The translations under genes were made by a program, and so were the position numbers. 64,000 nt of DNA from an uncultured Clostridia bacterium. GTDB lineage: Bacteria > Bacillota > Clostridia > Oscillospirales > Ruminococcaceae. The stretch spans positions 136,710 through 200,709 of the forward strand of contig CANDEV010000006.1 of the NCBI GenBank assembly GCA_947383835.1, given 5' to 3'. The first letter of the stretch is position 1, and each line of letters begins with the position of its first letter. Below the pieces are notes generated by a model. The model was not told where the DNA came from. It worked only from the letters and a program-made list of their open reading frames with translations, and searched no databases. Positions 34,605 to 43,242 of this stretch are shown one piece after another.

Positions 34605-35403
34605 TATCTATATGCACGTCAAGCTGATTGTACGGAATAACAATATTTTCCTCGTCAAATTTTTCCTTTACCTGTTCGATAAGGTCAAAATAGACCGTCC
34701 AGTAATCCTCGCTTTTTGCCCACACGCGTACTGTTATATTTAGAGAGCTTTCGGCAAGTCCGCTAAGACGGACAAACGGCGGTGTATCTTTAATAATTAG
34801 CGGGTGATTTTCCACAACCTTGTTGATTGCGTCAACAGCTTTTCTGTGGTCGTTATCGTATGAAATGCCGAAAAGCAGATCAACTCTCCTGCTGCCCTCG
34901 GAGCTGTAATTTGTGATCGCAGAGGTCGCCACAACACCGTTGGGAATGAAAATATCCTTATTATCGGGGGTCGAAAGCTTTGTAAAAAGTATGGAAATTT
35001 CCTCTACAGTTCCAGAATATGCGCCTATTTCAACGTAATTCCCAACCTTGATATTCTGATTTATCAGCAATATTACCCCGCCCGCAACATTGGCAAGGCT
35101 GTCCTTTAAAGCAAGACCTACTGCAACTCCTGCTGTGCCGAGGACGGTTATTATGGAAGTCATTGGAATTCCCAAAACCGTAAGCACGATTATCAGCACC
35201 AGTGCGGTAATGATTATTTTTATCACCGAGGACAGGAATTTTCTTACAGTCTGATCCATACGGCTGCGCTCCGTGCCTTTTGCGAAAAGCTTCAATATGG
35301 CTTTGTTTACAAAAACTCCCACAATATAAATTACTATTGCCAGCAGTAATGTTGGCAGAAAGCTCACTATACCGTTAAGGATTTTTTCCAGATAATCAAG
35401 CAT
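34579..35403 (-). CDS. small-conductance mechanosensitive channel (MscS family)
   Basis: Membrane channel (274 aa) that opens on hypo-osmotic stress. Three membrane helices (about 10-30, 55-80, 84-110) precede the pore-lining TM3 with LGTAGVAVGLALKDSLANVAGG, then the beta domain with VGNYVEIGAYSGTVEEISI and the alpha/beta domain ending NQLDVHIDN. ATG 35403 is behind AAGGGGATC; the six extra codons to 35421 are rejected. The extreme C terminus is encoded by the arm of a hairpin element, so it may have been altered by that insertion. Confidence 0.93.
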   Translation of the reverse strand: MLDYLEKILNGIVSFLPTLLLAIVIYIVGVFVNKAILKLFAKGTERSRMDQTVRKFLSSVIKIIITALVLIIVLTVLGIPMTSIITVLGTAGVAVGLALKDSLANVAGGVILLINQNIKVGNYVEIGAYSGTVEEISILFTKLSTPDNKDIFIPNGVVATSAITNYSSEGSRRVDLLFGISYDNDHRKAVDAINKVVENHPLIIKDTPPFVRLSGLAESSLNITVRVWAKSEDYWTVYFDLIEQVKEKFDEENIVIPYNQLDVHIDNTNFLLKA

Positions 35404-35571
35404 AATAACGATCCCCTTCATGTACTATAGTTAATGAAATAAGTATAGGACTTTTTTTCTGTCAATAAAAGTCGAATTGATGTACAATATATTAATAGTT
35501 TTTTGTGGAAAGTGTTCATAAAATTTCCTTAAAAAAAATTATAAATTGTTATTTTTTTATCAAAAAATGTA

Positions 35572-35600
35572 TTGCAAAATTTTCCGAAATAGGGTATAAT
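35572..35600 (+). promoter_or_regulatory. sigma-A promoter for oadG-oadB
   Basis: TTGCAA (35572-35577), 17-bp spacer, TATAAT (35595-35600), 33 nt upstream of oadG. Confidence 0.75.
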
Positions 35601-35632
35601 TAATTAGATATTGATTAAAGGAGTTTTTCTAT

Positions 35633-35998
35633 ATGCAAATGGAATTGTCTTATGTGTTTGCCGTAGTTATCACGGGTCTTGTGGTCGTTTTTCTCGGTCT
35701 TGTCCTGCTTATCGCCTTTATAACCGCGATAGGAGCGATTTTCAAGAAGATCGACGCTAAGAAAAAGGCTGCCGCAGAGGGTGAGAAAAAAGCGGTTGAA
35801 GCTCCGAAGGCTATGCCTGCTGCCGTTTCAAGCACGGACGACGACGAGGTCATCGCCGTAATTTCCGCCGCTGTTGCAATAATGTCCGCCGCGGACGGAA
35901 CGGTCTACCGCGTAAAATCGGTAAAGGCTTCAAAGAGCGTTTCCGCAGGAAATGCTTGGGCTGCTGCCGGACTGCGGGAATCAACAGCGCCGTTTTAA
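35633..35998 (+). CDS. Na+-pumping decarboxylase gamma subunit (OadG family)
   Basis: Small membrane subunit (121 aa) that assembles the alpha and beta subunits of oxaloacetate or methylmalonyl-CoA decarboxylase. One membrane helix (about 8-35, VVITGLVVVFLGLVLLIAFI) is typical of OadG. A Lys/Glu/Ala-rich linker and the segment DDDEVIAVISAAVAIMSA follow, which is the conserved OadG region of Firmicutes. ATG 35633 lies behind AAAGGAG. It precedes oadB by 56 nt in the same operon. No biotin carrier or carboxyltransferase (alpha) gene is near. Confidence 0.87.
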   Translation: MQMELSYVFAVVITGLVVVFLGLVLLIAFITAIGAIFKKIDAKKKAAAEGEKKAVEAPKAMPAAVSSTDDDEVIAVISAAVAIMSAADGTVYRVKSVKASKSVSAGNAWAAAGLRESTAPF

Positions 35999-36054
35999 GC
36001 TGCGACCTGAATTAAGTCCCATTTTTGAATTTTAAGTTAAGGAGTTTGTTGAAC

Positions 36055-37443
36055 GTGAAGAACTTTAAATTATCCCGTTTTCTCGGAATGATACTTTCGG
36101 TATGTATGGCGTTTTGCTTTGTGAGCGTGACGGTTTCCGCCGAGGATCGCGCGGCTGTAGACATAGCCTCTACCGAGGATCTTGAGGAAGAGGCGCCCGC
36201 CGAAGAAGCCGTTGCGGTCATGACGGACGAAGATCAGTCTTTCGGTGACGTTTTTGTTGGAGCGATAAAAGGTCTTGCAAGAGACAGCGGATTCGCCCAG
36301 CTTTTTAAAGAGGGCGGCTGGAAGAATATTGTAATGCTTCTAATTTCCTTTGTTTTCCTTTATCTTGCGATCGCTAAAGGCTTTGAACCGCTTTTGCTGC
36401 TGCCGATCTCATTCGGTATGCTTCTCACTAACCTCCCTCTTTCGGGCTTGTATAACCCCGATCTGTTCATAATCAATGAAGAGGGGCACATTGACGTGCT
36501 GAACGTACTTACAAACGGCGGTCTGCTTGACCTGCTGTATTTGGGAGTAAAGCTGCAGGTCTATCCGCCGCTGATTTTTCTCGGAATAGGTACTATGACC
36601 GACTTCTCCCCTCTTATTGCAAATCCCAAAAGCTTCCTTTTGGGAGCTGCTGCACAGGCAGGTATTTTTATCACCTTTATCGGTGCGGCTGTTTTGGGAA
36701 TGTCCGCAACAGAGGCGGGTTCTATAGCAATTATCGGCGGTGCAGACGGTCCTACAGCGATTTATGTTTCCAGTAAGCTTTTGAAGCCTACTGACACCAT
36801 TGATACGGGTACTATTGCGCTTGCTGCTTATACGTACATGGCGCTTGTACCTATCATTCAGCCGCCTATTATGAAGCTCCTTACCACGAAAAAGGAGCGC
36901 GGCGTTGTTATGGGACAGCTCCGCGATGTTTCCAAAACGGAAAAGATCATCTTCCCGATCGCTGTAACTATCGTTATTTCGCTGCTTGTTCCCTCTGCTG
37001 CTCCCCTTGTTGGTATGCTCATGCTTGGCAACTTGCTGAAAGAAAGCGGCGTGTGCAACAGACTTGTTGATACTGCACAAAATGCTCTTATGAATATTGT
37101 AACAATTTTCTTAGGCGTTTCGGTAGGCGCGACCACACAGGCTGACAAAATTCTTAACCTTTCCTTTGCAAAGGTTATCATTCTCGGCGTTATCGCGTTC
37201 TCTATCGGCACTGCCGCCGGCGTGCTTTTCGGCAAGCTTATGTATGTTATAACTAAGGGCAAGGTCAATCCCCTTATCGGCTCGGCAGGCGTTTCCGCTG
37301 TACCTATGGCAGCTCGTGTTTCCCAAAAGGTGGGCGCGCAGGAAAATCCCACGAACTTCCTGCTTATGCACGCTATGGGACCGAATGTTGCCGGTGTAAT
37401 CGGTTCGGCTGTTGCGGCGGGCGTACTCCTTAGTATTATATAA
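36055..37443 (+). CDS. Na+-transporting decarboxylase beta subunit with N-terminal signal peptide
   Basis: Integral membrane subunit (462 aa) that couples decarboxylation of the biotin-bound substrate to Na+ export. The family core begins around residue 75 and contains [30 protein letters not shown] and [21 protein letters not shown]; about nine or ten helices. Unusual: the first 28 residues read as a signal peptide (VSVTVSA before EDR), followed by an acidic stretch to about residue 63 that the family normally lacks. GTG 36055 is chosen because AAGGAG lies 10 nt upstream; upstream TTGs (36025, 36049) are poorer. It needs an alpha subunit encoded elsewhere. Confidence 0.9.
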   Translation: MKNFKLSRFLGMILSVCMAFCFVSVTVSAEDRAAVDIASTEDLEEEAPAEEAVAVMTDEDQSFGDVFVGAIKGLARDSGFAQLFKEGGWKNIVMLLISFVFLYLAIAKGFEPLLLLPISFGMLLTNLPLSGLYNPDLFIINEEGHIDVLNVLTNGGLLDLLYLGVKLQVYPPLIFLGIGTMTDFSPLIANPKSFLLGAAAQAGIFITFIGAAVLGMSATEAGSIAIIGGADGPTAIYVSSKLLKPTDTIDTGTIALAAYTYMALVPIIQPPIMKLLTTKKERGVVMGQLRDVSKTEKIIFPIAVTIVISLLVPSAAPLVGMLMLGNLLKESGVCNRLVDTAQNALMNIVTIFLGVSVGATTQADKILNLSFAKVIILGVIAFSIGTAAGVLFGKLMYVITKGKVNPLIGSAGVSAVPMAARVSQKVGAQENPTNFLLMHAMGPNVAGVIGSAVAAGVLLSII

Positions 37444-37452
37444 GTAAATTAC

Positions 37453-37488
37453 AAAAAGGTCGTACTCAAATAAAGTACGACCTTTTTT
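37453..37488 (+). terminator. intrinsic terminator after oadB
   Basis: AAAAAGGTCGTACT (37453-37466) pairs with AGTACGACCTTTTT (37474-37487), with a T run. Confidence 0.92.
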
Positions 37489-37578
37489 GAATAAAACAAC
37501 AGAGTAGCTTTCCGACTGGTTTATGAACTATTAAAAAGTCAGCAGTTACAATATTTAAATAAAAAGGGTGCGGTTGGT

Positions 37579-38205
37579 TTGAATAAGAAAAGTTATACAA
37601 TTAATTTTTACAAAGATAATTACAAGCATCATTTCGGTGGAAATGATTGGGTAACGCCTGTTTGCAGTAATTGCGGAAAGCCTTATCATCAGATACTTTC
37701 ACTTGATCTTAACGACCCAAAATTAAATACAATTGCGGGTCAATGCAATAAATCTTTGCCGCTGATTTCTTGCCTTAATTGTTCATCGTGCTGGGGAGAA
37801 CAATTTTTTAGAATAAACTTTCAAGAAAAGGTAATTGATTTTATCAGTAACGATGATGCACAGCATTGGATAATAGATGATGAATTAAAAATAGATGTAC
37901 CTTTTTCTGAATACCAAATAACTTTGAACGAAAAGAAAACAAAGGGAGAATTATCTGAAGATGATTTTTGGGAAGAAATGGGAAAAGATTACTTTATTTC
38001 AATATTGGGAGATTATTATTTCAACTATGAAGAAGGTAATACATATTGTGATATTTGCGGCAAGGATATGAAATATATTGCAACTGTATGTACTGATTAC
38101 GGAAATATAATTAAGGACTTTAATTTTGATTTGGGTGAAACTGTATTATATTTTTTCTTTTGTAATGAATGTCATGCCATTAAGGTTATAGGACAGAGTA
38201 CATAA
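37579..38205 (+). CDS. uncharacterised Cys-pair protein (possible zinc binding), low GC
   Basis: I do not recognise this 208-aa protein. It carries CxxC pairs: CSNCGK (about 33-36), CLNCSSCW (about 73-79), CDICGK (about 157-160) and CNEC (about 197-200), which look like two split zinc ribbons around an acidic centre. There is no signal peptide or membrane helix. The gene is clearly more AT-rich than its neighbours and uses codons such as AAT, ATA and TTA more often, suggesting recent acquisition. The start is a TTG at 37579 after AAAAAGGGTG. It converges on the AraC gene with a 23-nt gap. A cargo or immunity-type protein is possible, but that is a guess. Confidence 0.65.
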   Translation: MNKKSYTINFYKDNYKHHFGGNDWVTPVCSNCGKPYHQILSLDLNDPKLNTIAGQCNKSLPLISCLNCSSCWGEQFFRINFQEKVIDFISNDDAQHWIIDDELKIDVPFSEYQITLNEKKTKGELSEDDFWEEMGKDYFISILGDYYFNYEEGNTYCDICGKDMKYIATVCTDYGNIIKDFNFDLGETVLYFFFCNECHAIKVIGQST

Positions 38206-38228
38206 CAATGCAGATTAGAATAAAATAA

Positions 38229-38969
38229 TCACCGTCTGAAACGTTTCCTATAATTGTTCGGAGTTACGCCGTATTCCCGCGAAAAGCACTGAATAAAGTG
38301 GCTTTGAGACGCAAACCCGAAATATTCTGCAATATCCGCGCAGGAATAGTCCGAAAAACGGAGCATATTTGCGGCGGCTTTAAGCTTCTCCCTGCGGATA
38401 AAATCGCTTATATTTACCCCTGTTTCCCTTTTGAAAATCGTGGAAAGATAGCTTCGGTTAATATTCAGCTTATCCGCAACCGATTGAGCGGTAATGTGCT
38501 TATTGCGGCTTCGGCAGATATATTCTATAGCTTTTACTACCTGCATTGAATAAACTTTCTTTTTCGGCAAGTCTGCCATTTTATGCGTAAAGTCAAGAAG
38601 CATTTCGTTATGCAGCTCAATTATTTGGCGGGCAGTTTGCAGGGTATCCATTTTACCGATGTAAATATCACTTAGGGTGTAGGCAAGCTCGCGTTCAAGA
38701 CCGTTTTCAACACACTGTCTTGTAATAAGCGATACTGACACAATAAAATGGTAACGGATATTTCGGATAAAATCCTTTGAAAGTCTGCCGTACTCGGGGT
38801 TTTCGTACTGACTTATATTATTCGGGTCGGCAAGTACCGCCTTTACTGCCTCGACATTCCCCTCAGCAACGTTGCTGTAAAAGTTGTACTCATGTCTGTA
38901 CTCCACATGAGTGCGTTCCTCCTCGTTCTGCAAAAAAAGACGGGTGTTAAGCTCCTTGTTGTAACTCAT
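38229..38969 (-). CDS. AraC/XylS family transcriptional regulator
   Basis: Regulator of 246 aa. The C-terminal 100 residues form the double helix-turn-helix: QSVADKLNINRSYLSTIFKRETGVNISDFI, then ADIAEYFGFASQSHFIQCFSREYGVTPNNYRKRF. The N-terminal 140 residues show no cupin motif and are mostly helical, similar to AraC proteins in which this part senses an unknown ligand. It is transcribed divergently from the PfkB kinase gene at 39087, its likely target. Start ATG 38969; its promoter is consensus-like. Confidence 0.92.
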   Translation of the reverse strand: MSYNKELNTRLFLQNEEERTHVEYRHEYNFYSNVAEGNVEAVKAVLADPNNISQYENPEYGRLSKDFIRNIRYHFIVSVSLITRQCVENGLERELAYTLSDIYIGKMDTLQTARQIIELHNEMLLDFTHKMADLPKKKVYSMQVVKAIEYICRSRNKHITAQSVADKLNINRSYLSTIFKRETGVNISDFIRREKLKAAANMLRFSDYSCADIAEYFGFASQSHFIQCFSREYGVTPNNYRKRFRR

Positions 38970-38989
38970 AGGCTTTCCCTCCCCTGCCT

Positions 38990-39018
38990 ATTATACAACA
39001 TACATTATAAATTTGCAA
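38990..39018 (-). promoter_or_regulatory. sigma-A promoter for AraC regulator
   Basis: On the minus strand TTGCAA (39013-39018), 17-bp spacer, TATAAT (38990-38995). On the opposite strand TATAAT at 39051-39056 with a weak -35 probably serves the kinase, consistent with activation by AraC. Confidence 0.7.
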
Positions 39019-39086
39019 CATATTTTATATTATTTTATTCCGTTTTGGTATATAATTTACCCATTAATTAACTGGAGGTTATTTTT

Positions 39087-39992
39087 ATGGACAACTATTT
39101 GTACTGCTACGGAATGATAGCTGTGTCGTCAAGCTTTCTTTTGGAGGGCGGCTTTTTAAAGCCGGACGAGTACTCCGAGATAAAAGCCCACTACCGCTTT
39201 GCAGGCGGAGAGACGGGTACATGTGCAACGGTGCTTGCTTCGCTGGGTGAAAATGTAAAAATTGACGGTACATATATCGGATACAACACTGCGCTGCTTA
39301 TAAGAGATTTTTACAAAAACAAAACTGTTGACATAAATTCGCTTCATTTTGACTACAACTACGAGGGCATGGAGGATTACGTTATAATCGCCAATGACAT
39401 ACGCTCGCCTATGGGGACGTTCGGAAAATTTTACTCCGAGGCTTACAACAGCGGCGTAAGACTTTGGAACAAGCCCAAGGAGGAAGATATTGCAAACTGC
39501 AAGGCGGCGGCTATAGACGACTTTTTCTGGGACGACTCCGAGCTTGCGGCGAAATACTGCGTAAAGCATGGCAAGCCGTATGTTACAATCGACTGCACAT
39601 ATGACAGCTATATTCACCGTCATTCCGCCGTTTCCGTCATTTCGGGCGAGGGCATAGAAAATAATTACAAGGGCAAGACCCGTGAGGAGCTTTTCCCGCT
39701 TTTTTGCGAAAACAGCGGCGGTCTGACCATAATAACCAACGGCGGCAAACCCTTTATGTATGGCAGAAAAGGAGAAAGTCCCAAAATATTTGAGCCTTAC
39801 AAGACAAATGTTGTCAGCACTCTCGGTGCGGGAGACTCCTTTAAAGCGGGCTGCACATATGCTCTTTCAAAGGGTTTCGGCGACGACGAGCTCGTACGGT
39901 TTGCAAGCGCCTGTGCAGCGGTGGCAATATCGAGGTACCCTTTACAGCTTGATCCACCCACGCTTTCCGAAATAGAAAAGCTTATGAAATAA
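39087..39992 (+). CDS. PfkB/ribokinase-family sugar kinase
   Basis: Kinase of 301 aa. The C-terminal signature VVSTLGAGDSFKAGCTYAL carries the anion hole and catalytic Asp; the N-terminal pattern GGETGTCATVLASLG replaces the usual GGxxxN. Residues such as VTIDCTYDSYIHRHSAVS are not typical of ribokinase or fructokinase, so the substrate is unknown. ATG 39087 follows GGAGG. It faces an AraC regulator and ends at a strong terminator, so it forms a small regulon with it. Confidence 0.85.
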   Translation: MDNYLYCYGMIAVSSSFLLEGGFLKPDEYSEIKAHYRFAGGETGTCATVLASLGENVKIDGTYIGYNTALLIRDFYKNKTVDINSLHFDYNYEGMEDYVIIANDIRSPMGTFGKFYSEAYNSGVRLWNKPKEEDIANCKAAAIDDFFWDDSELAAKYCVKHGKPYVTIDCTYDSYIHRHSAVSVISGEGIENNYKGKTREELFPLFCENSGGLTIITNGGKPFMYGRKGESPKIFEPYKTNVVSTLGAGDSFKAGCTYALSKGFGDDELVRFASACAAVAISRYPLQLDPPTLSEIEKLMK

Positions 39993-39996
39993 TACG

Positions 39997-40033
39997 AAAA
40001 ACGGAGCGACCGACTATACGGCTGCTCCGTTTT
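39997..40033. terminator. bidirectional terminator after PfkB kinase
   Basis: AAAACGGAGC (39997-40006) pairs with GCTCCGTTTT (40024-40033). It serves the kinase and the minus-strand NfeD/SPFH/40036 unit. Confidence 0.85.
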
Positions 40034-40035
40034 AT

Positions 40036-40545
40036 TTAGTGAATATTTTCTGCTTCAAGCCGCAGCTTGTAGAAAAATGCAAGCCATTCCGGCTGCTCGG
40101 AGATCTCGTCCTTTAAAGAGCGAAGCGTTCTTTTTCCAACGCGCCTGTCCAGGACGGCGAACATTCTCACAATGGGGTCATCATCATACAGAGAATCAAA
40201 AATATCGCTGTTTCGATAACAGTACAACGCACTTGAAAACTCCGCATCGTCAAATTCACCGCGTTCATTGATTGGAGTATCGTCCGCTTCATCCTGCCAA
40301 TATTGCCAGTAGCAGTGCATATCGGCAGGTCTTTCGCCGTTATATAAATTATAAGCATATTTGGCTGCAGTTTCCATTGAAAAATCCTTTACGGGCTTTT
40401 TATCGACATAAATTCTGAAAAGTCCGCCGCCGTCCATTCCGGGATATTTTGTGCAGGAATACCTTACTCTATTTTTAAGCGAGTCGGCAAGCATATCCTC
40501 TTCAAGATATTTTCGCATACCGCTCCATGATTTTTCCGCACCCAT
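40036..40545 (-). CDS. uncharacterised protein resembling the SF0329 family
   Basis: Soluble protein of 169 aa. The start (MGAEKSWSGMRKYLEEDMLADSLKNRVRYSCTKY, of which only the pattern is notable) resembles small SF0329-like proteins of Firmicutes, whose function is unknown. It is rich in aromatic residues and acidic, with Cys at about 29, 98 and 128 but no obvious catalytic motif. It begins 10 nt after the SPFH gene stop and so is probably the last gene of the NfeD-SPFH operon. Confidence 0.6.
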   Translation of the reverse strand: MGAEKSWSGMRKYLEEDMLADSLKNRVRYSCTKYPGMDGGGLFRIYVDKKPVKDFSMETAAKYAYNLYNGERPADMHCYWQYWQDEADDTPINERGEFDDAEFSSALYCYRNSDIFDSLYDDDPIVRMFAVLDRRVGKRTLRSLKDEISEQPEWLAFFYKLRLEAENIH

Positions 40546-40555
40546 TCAAAGCGCC

Positions 40556-41545
40556 TCACTTTTTAGCGGGAGGGATTTGCTGGGCGTTATTGGCGGCGAC
40601 CTCCTTTATTGAGGTAACAAGTCCTGCGAGACCCTGTATTTCCGAGGGAATGATGATTTTTGTAGCTCTGCCGTCAGCAGCCTTAGCAAATGCTTCCAAG
40701 CTCTTGAGGGCGATAACGTTATCCTGCGGATTGGAATCGTTCAGCTTTACAAGACTGTCCGCAAGGGCGTTTTGGACGAGTGCGATAGACTCGGCTTCAC
40801 CCTGTGCTTCGAGAATTTTCTGCTGCCTTACGGCGTCGGCACGGAGTATCATTGCCTGCTTTTCCGCCTCGGCACGGAGAATTTCCGCTTCCTTTTCGGC
40901 TTCGGCGCGGAGTATCTTGGACTCCTTTTCGCCCTCTGCAACAAGCACTTGTGACTTCTTTTCACCCTCCGCCTGGAGAATTTTCTCACGTCTTTCACGT
41001 TCGGCTTTCATTTGACGCTCCATGGAGTCCTGAATCTCTCTGGGAGGAATGATGTTTTTAAGCTCAACGCGGTTTACCTTGATGCCCCAAGGGTCGGTGG
41101 CTTCGTCAAGGATAGATGTTATCTTAGCGTTGATTATGTCACGGGAAGTAAGAGTTGAGTCCAGCTCCATTTCGCCTATGATGTTACGCAGTGTCGTTGC
41201 GGTAAGATTTTCTATGGCAGAGATAGGTCTCTCAACGCCGTAGGTGTACTGCTTTGAATCGGTAATGCGGTAGAAAACCACGGTATCTATCTGCATGGTA
41301 ACGTTATCCTTGGTAATAACGGGCTGGGGCTTGAAGTCCACAACCTGCTCCTTGATAGAAACACGTTTTGCAACTTTTTCAAAAAACGGCATAACGTAGT
41401 GAGGTCCCGCATGGAGAGAACGCGAATACGTTCCCAAACGCTCTATAACGTACTCGGAAGCCTGCGGAACGAATTTAATTCCCGAAATGAGAATTATAAT
41501 GACAAGAATTGCTAACCCAATCAAAATGTAACCTAATGCACCCAT
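40556..41545 (-). CDS. SPFH/Band 7 domain membrane protein (stomatin-like, QmcA family)
   Basis: Membrane-organising protein (329 aa). One N-terminal helix (about 4-25) is followed by the SPFH domain (about 28-190), with VPQASEYVIERLGTY and SRDIINAKITSILDEATDPWGI. A long charged coiled coil (about 190-265) has heptad-like repeats rich in Arg-Ala-Glu-Ala-Glu-Lys. The tail is Pro/Lys. Such proteins form ring-like oligomers at the inner membrane with NfeD partners. The nfeD gene is directly upstream with 20 nt between them, which fits the usual pair. Confidence 0.93.
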   Translation of the reverse strand: MGALGYILIGLAILVIIILISGIKFVPQASEYVIERLGTYSRSLHAGPHYVMPFFEKVAKRVSIKEQVVDFKPQPVITKDNVTMQIDTVVFYRITDSKQYTYGVERPISAIENLTATTLRNIIGEMELDSTLTSRDIINAKITSILDEATDPWGIKVNRVELKNIIPPREIQDSMERQMKAERERREKILQAEGEKKSQVLVAEGEKESKILRAEAEKEAEILRAEAEKQAMILRADAVRQQKILEAQGEAESIALVQNALADSLVKLNDSNPQDNVIALKSLEAFAKAADGRATKIIIPSEIQGLAGLVTSIKEVAANNAQQIPPAKK

Positions 41546-41565
41546 AATAAAAGTCCTTTCTGAAA

Positions 41566-42030
41566 TTAATTTTCATTGTTTGAATTTTTTGTATCGGATA
41601 GACCCGATTCCACAATAAGTTTTGTAGAACGGATCTCCTTAACCTTAACTATTTCCCCCTCCGGGATATTTTTGCCGCTTTCCGAAGCTGCGGACCAGTC
41701 CACCCCGCCGAGCCTTACTCTGCCCTTTCCCGCGGCGTTGTCTATGCTTTCAATAACAACGGCGGTTTTACCGACCTCCAGCTCGGAATTGGTTGGAATA
41801 AACTTGTTGGGAAAAAGCTTTTTAAGCAGCGGTCTGGTGAAAAGCAGGAGCAGTCCCGCCAAAATCGCGAAAACAATAAGCTGAACTGTAACGCTTGCTC
41901 CCAGCGAAGCCGCGATAAGCGCACCAAGCGCACCTGCCGCAAACCATATCGACACAAGGGCGAAGCTTGCAGCTTCGATAACAAGCGCGGCAACAAACAC
42001 AACTATCCATAATATTATCATACCGGTCAT
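41566..42030 (-). CDS. NfeD-family membrane protein
   Basis: Protein of 154 aa with four hydrophobic segments in the first 75 residues (MIILWIVVFVAALVIEAAS and three more), then the soluble OB-fold domain (about 85-150) with VGKTAVVIESIDNAAGKGRVRLGG and DWSAASESGKNIPEG. This is the short NfeD1b type without the ClpP-like protease domain. It forms an operon with the SPFH gene and may anchor it. ATG 42030 follows GGAGGC. Confidence 0.92.
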   Translation of the reverse strand: MTGMIILWIVVFVAALVIEAASFALVSIWFAAGALGALIAASLGASVTVQLIVFAILAGLLLLFTRPLLKKLFPNKFIPTNSELEVGKTAVVIESIDNAAGKGRVRLGGVDWSAASESGKNIPEGEIVKVKEIRSTKLIVESGLSDTKNSNNEN

Positions 42031-42434
42031 ACTAAGCCTCCATTCATAAAATTACATATGTACCGAAATTTTTGCTTACAATAATATAATAACACATTTC
42101 AGCGAAAAAACAATGCGTAAATATTATTTACCTATATTATAAAGCCTTTTATGCCGTTTGTCAAGTATTTTTATAAAATTTGCGGGAAATATTTATTTTT
42201 TGCATTGGTAAATTTAATTTACTATTTTTATTGCCTATTAATTTCTTGCTTTCAATCAATCTTTACGCGGCGCACGCATATAATGTTAGTGCGGGAAACC
42301 GCAAGTGCTGACCTAAAATTAAAAAATGTAAAAATTCAAATCAAAGTCCGCACATATTGTTTTTGGCACGGAATTTTTCTGCACTTTTAATCGCAGGTCA
42401 GGATAATGATACAGAAAGGGGATAGTTTAAAACA
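42031..42434. other. divergent intergenic region (404 bp)
   Basis: Between nfeD and the amidase gene. The first 250 bp are AT-rich with no gene; a short hairpin GCGGGAAACCGC lies at about 42291-42302, TATAAT at about 42279 is a possible -10 without a good -35. The right part holds the third variable-arm hairpin element. Confidence 0.55.
42308..42401 (+). repeat. variable-arm hairpin element, copy 3 (leader of amidase gene)
   Basis: Outer arms CTGACCT (42308-42314) and AGGTCAG (42395-42401) pair perfectly. The inner core shows AAATGTAAAAATTC against GAATTTTTCTGCACTTTT, around a diverged centre (TCAAAGTCCGCACATATTG then TTTTTGGCACG). It is more diverged from copies 1 and 2 than those are from each other, but has the same layout. 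It ends 33 nt before the amidase ATG. Confidence 0.6.
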
Positions 42435-43175
42435 ATGCCAAGCGTATTTTTAAGCCCGTCCACACAGGAATGGAATCCATATATAAACGGAGGAAACGAA
42501 GAAGAATACATGAACCTTATTGCCGACAAAATGGAGCCTTATCTCCGTTCGTCGGGAATTTCCTATGTCCGCAACGATCCGAGCCGCAACGTTATCGGCG
42601 CAATAGCCGATTCAAATGCCGGAAAATTTGACGTACACCTTGCTCTGCATTCAAATGCGGGCGGCGGCGATTTTGCGGGACTTTTAAGGGGTATCGACGT
42701 TTATTATTCGCCCTACTCAAATTTAAGCAGGCAGCTTGCCACTATTACGGCAAACAATTTTGAAAGCATTTACCCCGACCCAGAAAAGGTGAACACCATG
42801 CCCACCACCACGCTGGGAGAAGTAACACGCACAAGAGCCGTGGCTATACTTGCCGAGATAGGCTATCACGACAACTACGCCGACGCGGACTGGATAAAGG
42901 CTAATATTGAGCCTATCGCAAGAGTATTGGTTCAGTCCCTCTGCGATTACTTCGGCATACCGTTTGTAGAGGCTGTGCCTGTAAGAACGGGTACTGTCAC
43001 AACAGACGGTTCAAACCTTAATTTAAGAAGTTATCCCTCAATGAGCGGAGCTATCATCGGTTCCCTGCCAAACGGAGCGTCAGTTACTGTAAACGGTCAG
43101 GTCGGCAACTGGTATGTTGTAAAGTATGACAATATGCAGGGATATGCTTCGGCGGACTTTATTATGCTGGAGTAA
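42435..43175 (+). CDS. N-acetylmuramoyl-L-alanine amidase (Amidase_3-like) with SH3 domain
   Basis: Predicted peptidoglycan amidase (246 aa). The N-terminal part starts VFLSPSTQEWNPYINGG and continues with EEEYM, VHLALHSNAGGG and the end motif ILAEIGYHDN, matching the AmiC/CwlV fold with Glu, His and Glu in place. The first zinc His (normally in DPGHGG) is not visible, as SPSTQEWN stands there; some clostridial paralogues share this. Residues about 185-246 are an SH3b domain with TTDGSNLNLRSYPSMSG. There is no signal peptide, so release by lysis, sporulation or another route is unclear. ATG 42435 is behind GAAAGGGGAT. Confidence 0.83.
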   Translation: MPSVFLSPSTQEWNPYINGGNEEEYMNLIADKMEPYLRSSGISYVRNDPSRNVIGAIADSNAGKFDVHLALHSNAGGGDFAGLLRGIDVYYSPYSNLSRQLATITANNFESIYPDPEKVNTMPTTTLGEVTRTRAVAILAEIGYHDNYADADWIKANIEPIARVLVQSLCDYFGIPFVEAVPVRTGTVTTDGSNLNLRSYPSMSGAIIGSLPNGASVTVNGQVGNWYVVKYDNMQGYASADFIMLE

Positions 43176-43242
43176 TTTCCCAGCTGTTTATATAATAGGC
43201 GGGTGTTTGCTAACTTATTGCAATCCTATAAAATATCGCTTT

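Noticed and set aside
36409..37371. several minus-strand frames opposite oadB
   Set aside because: Antisense shadows with His/Asn/Lys-rich nonsense composition; oadB is strongly supported.
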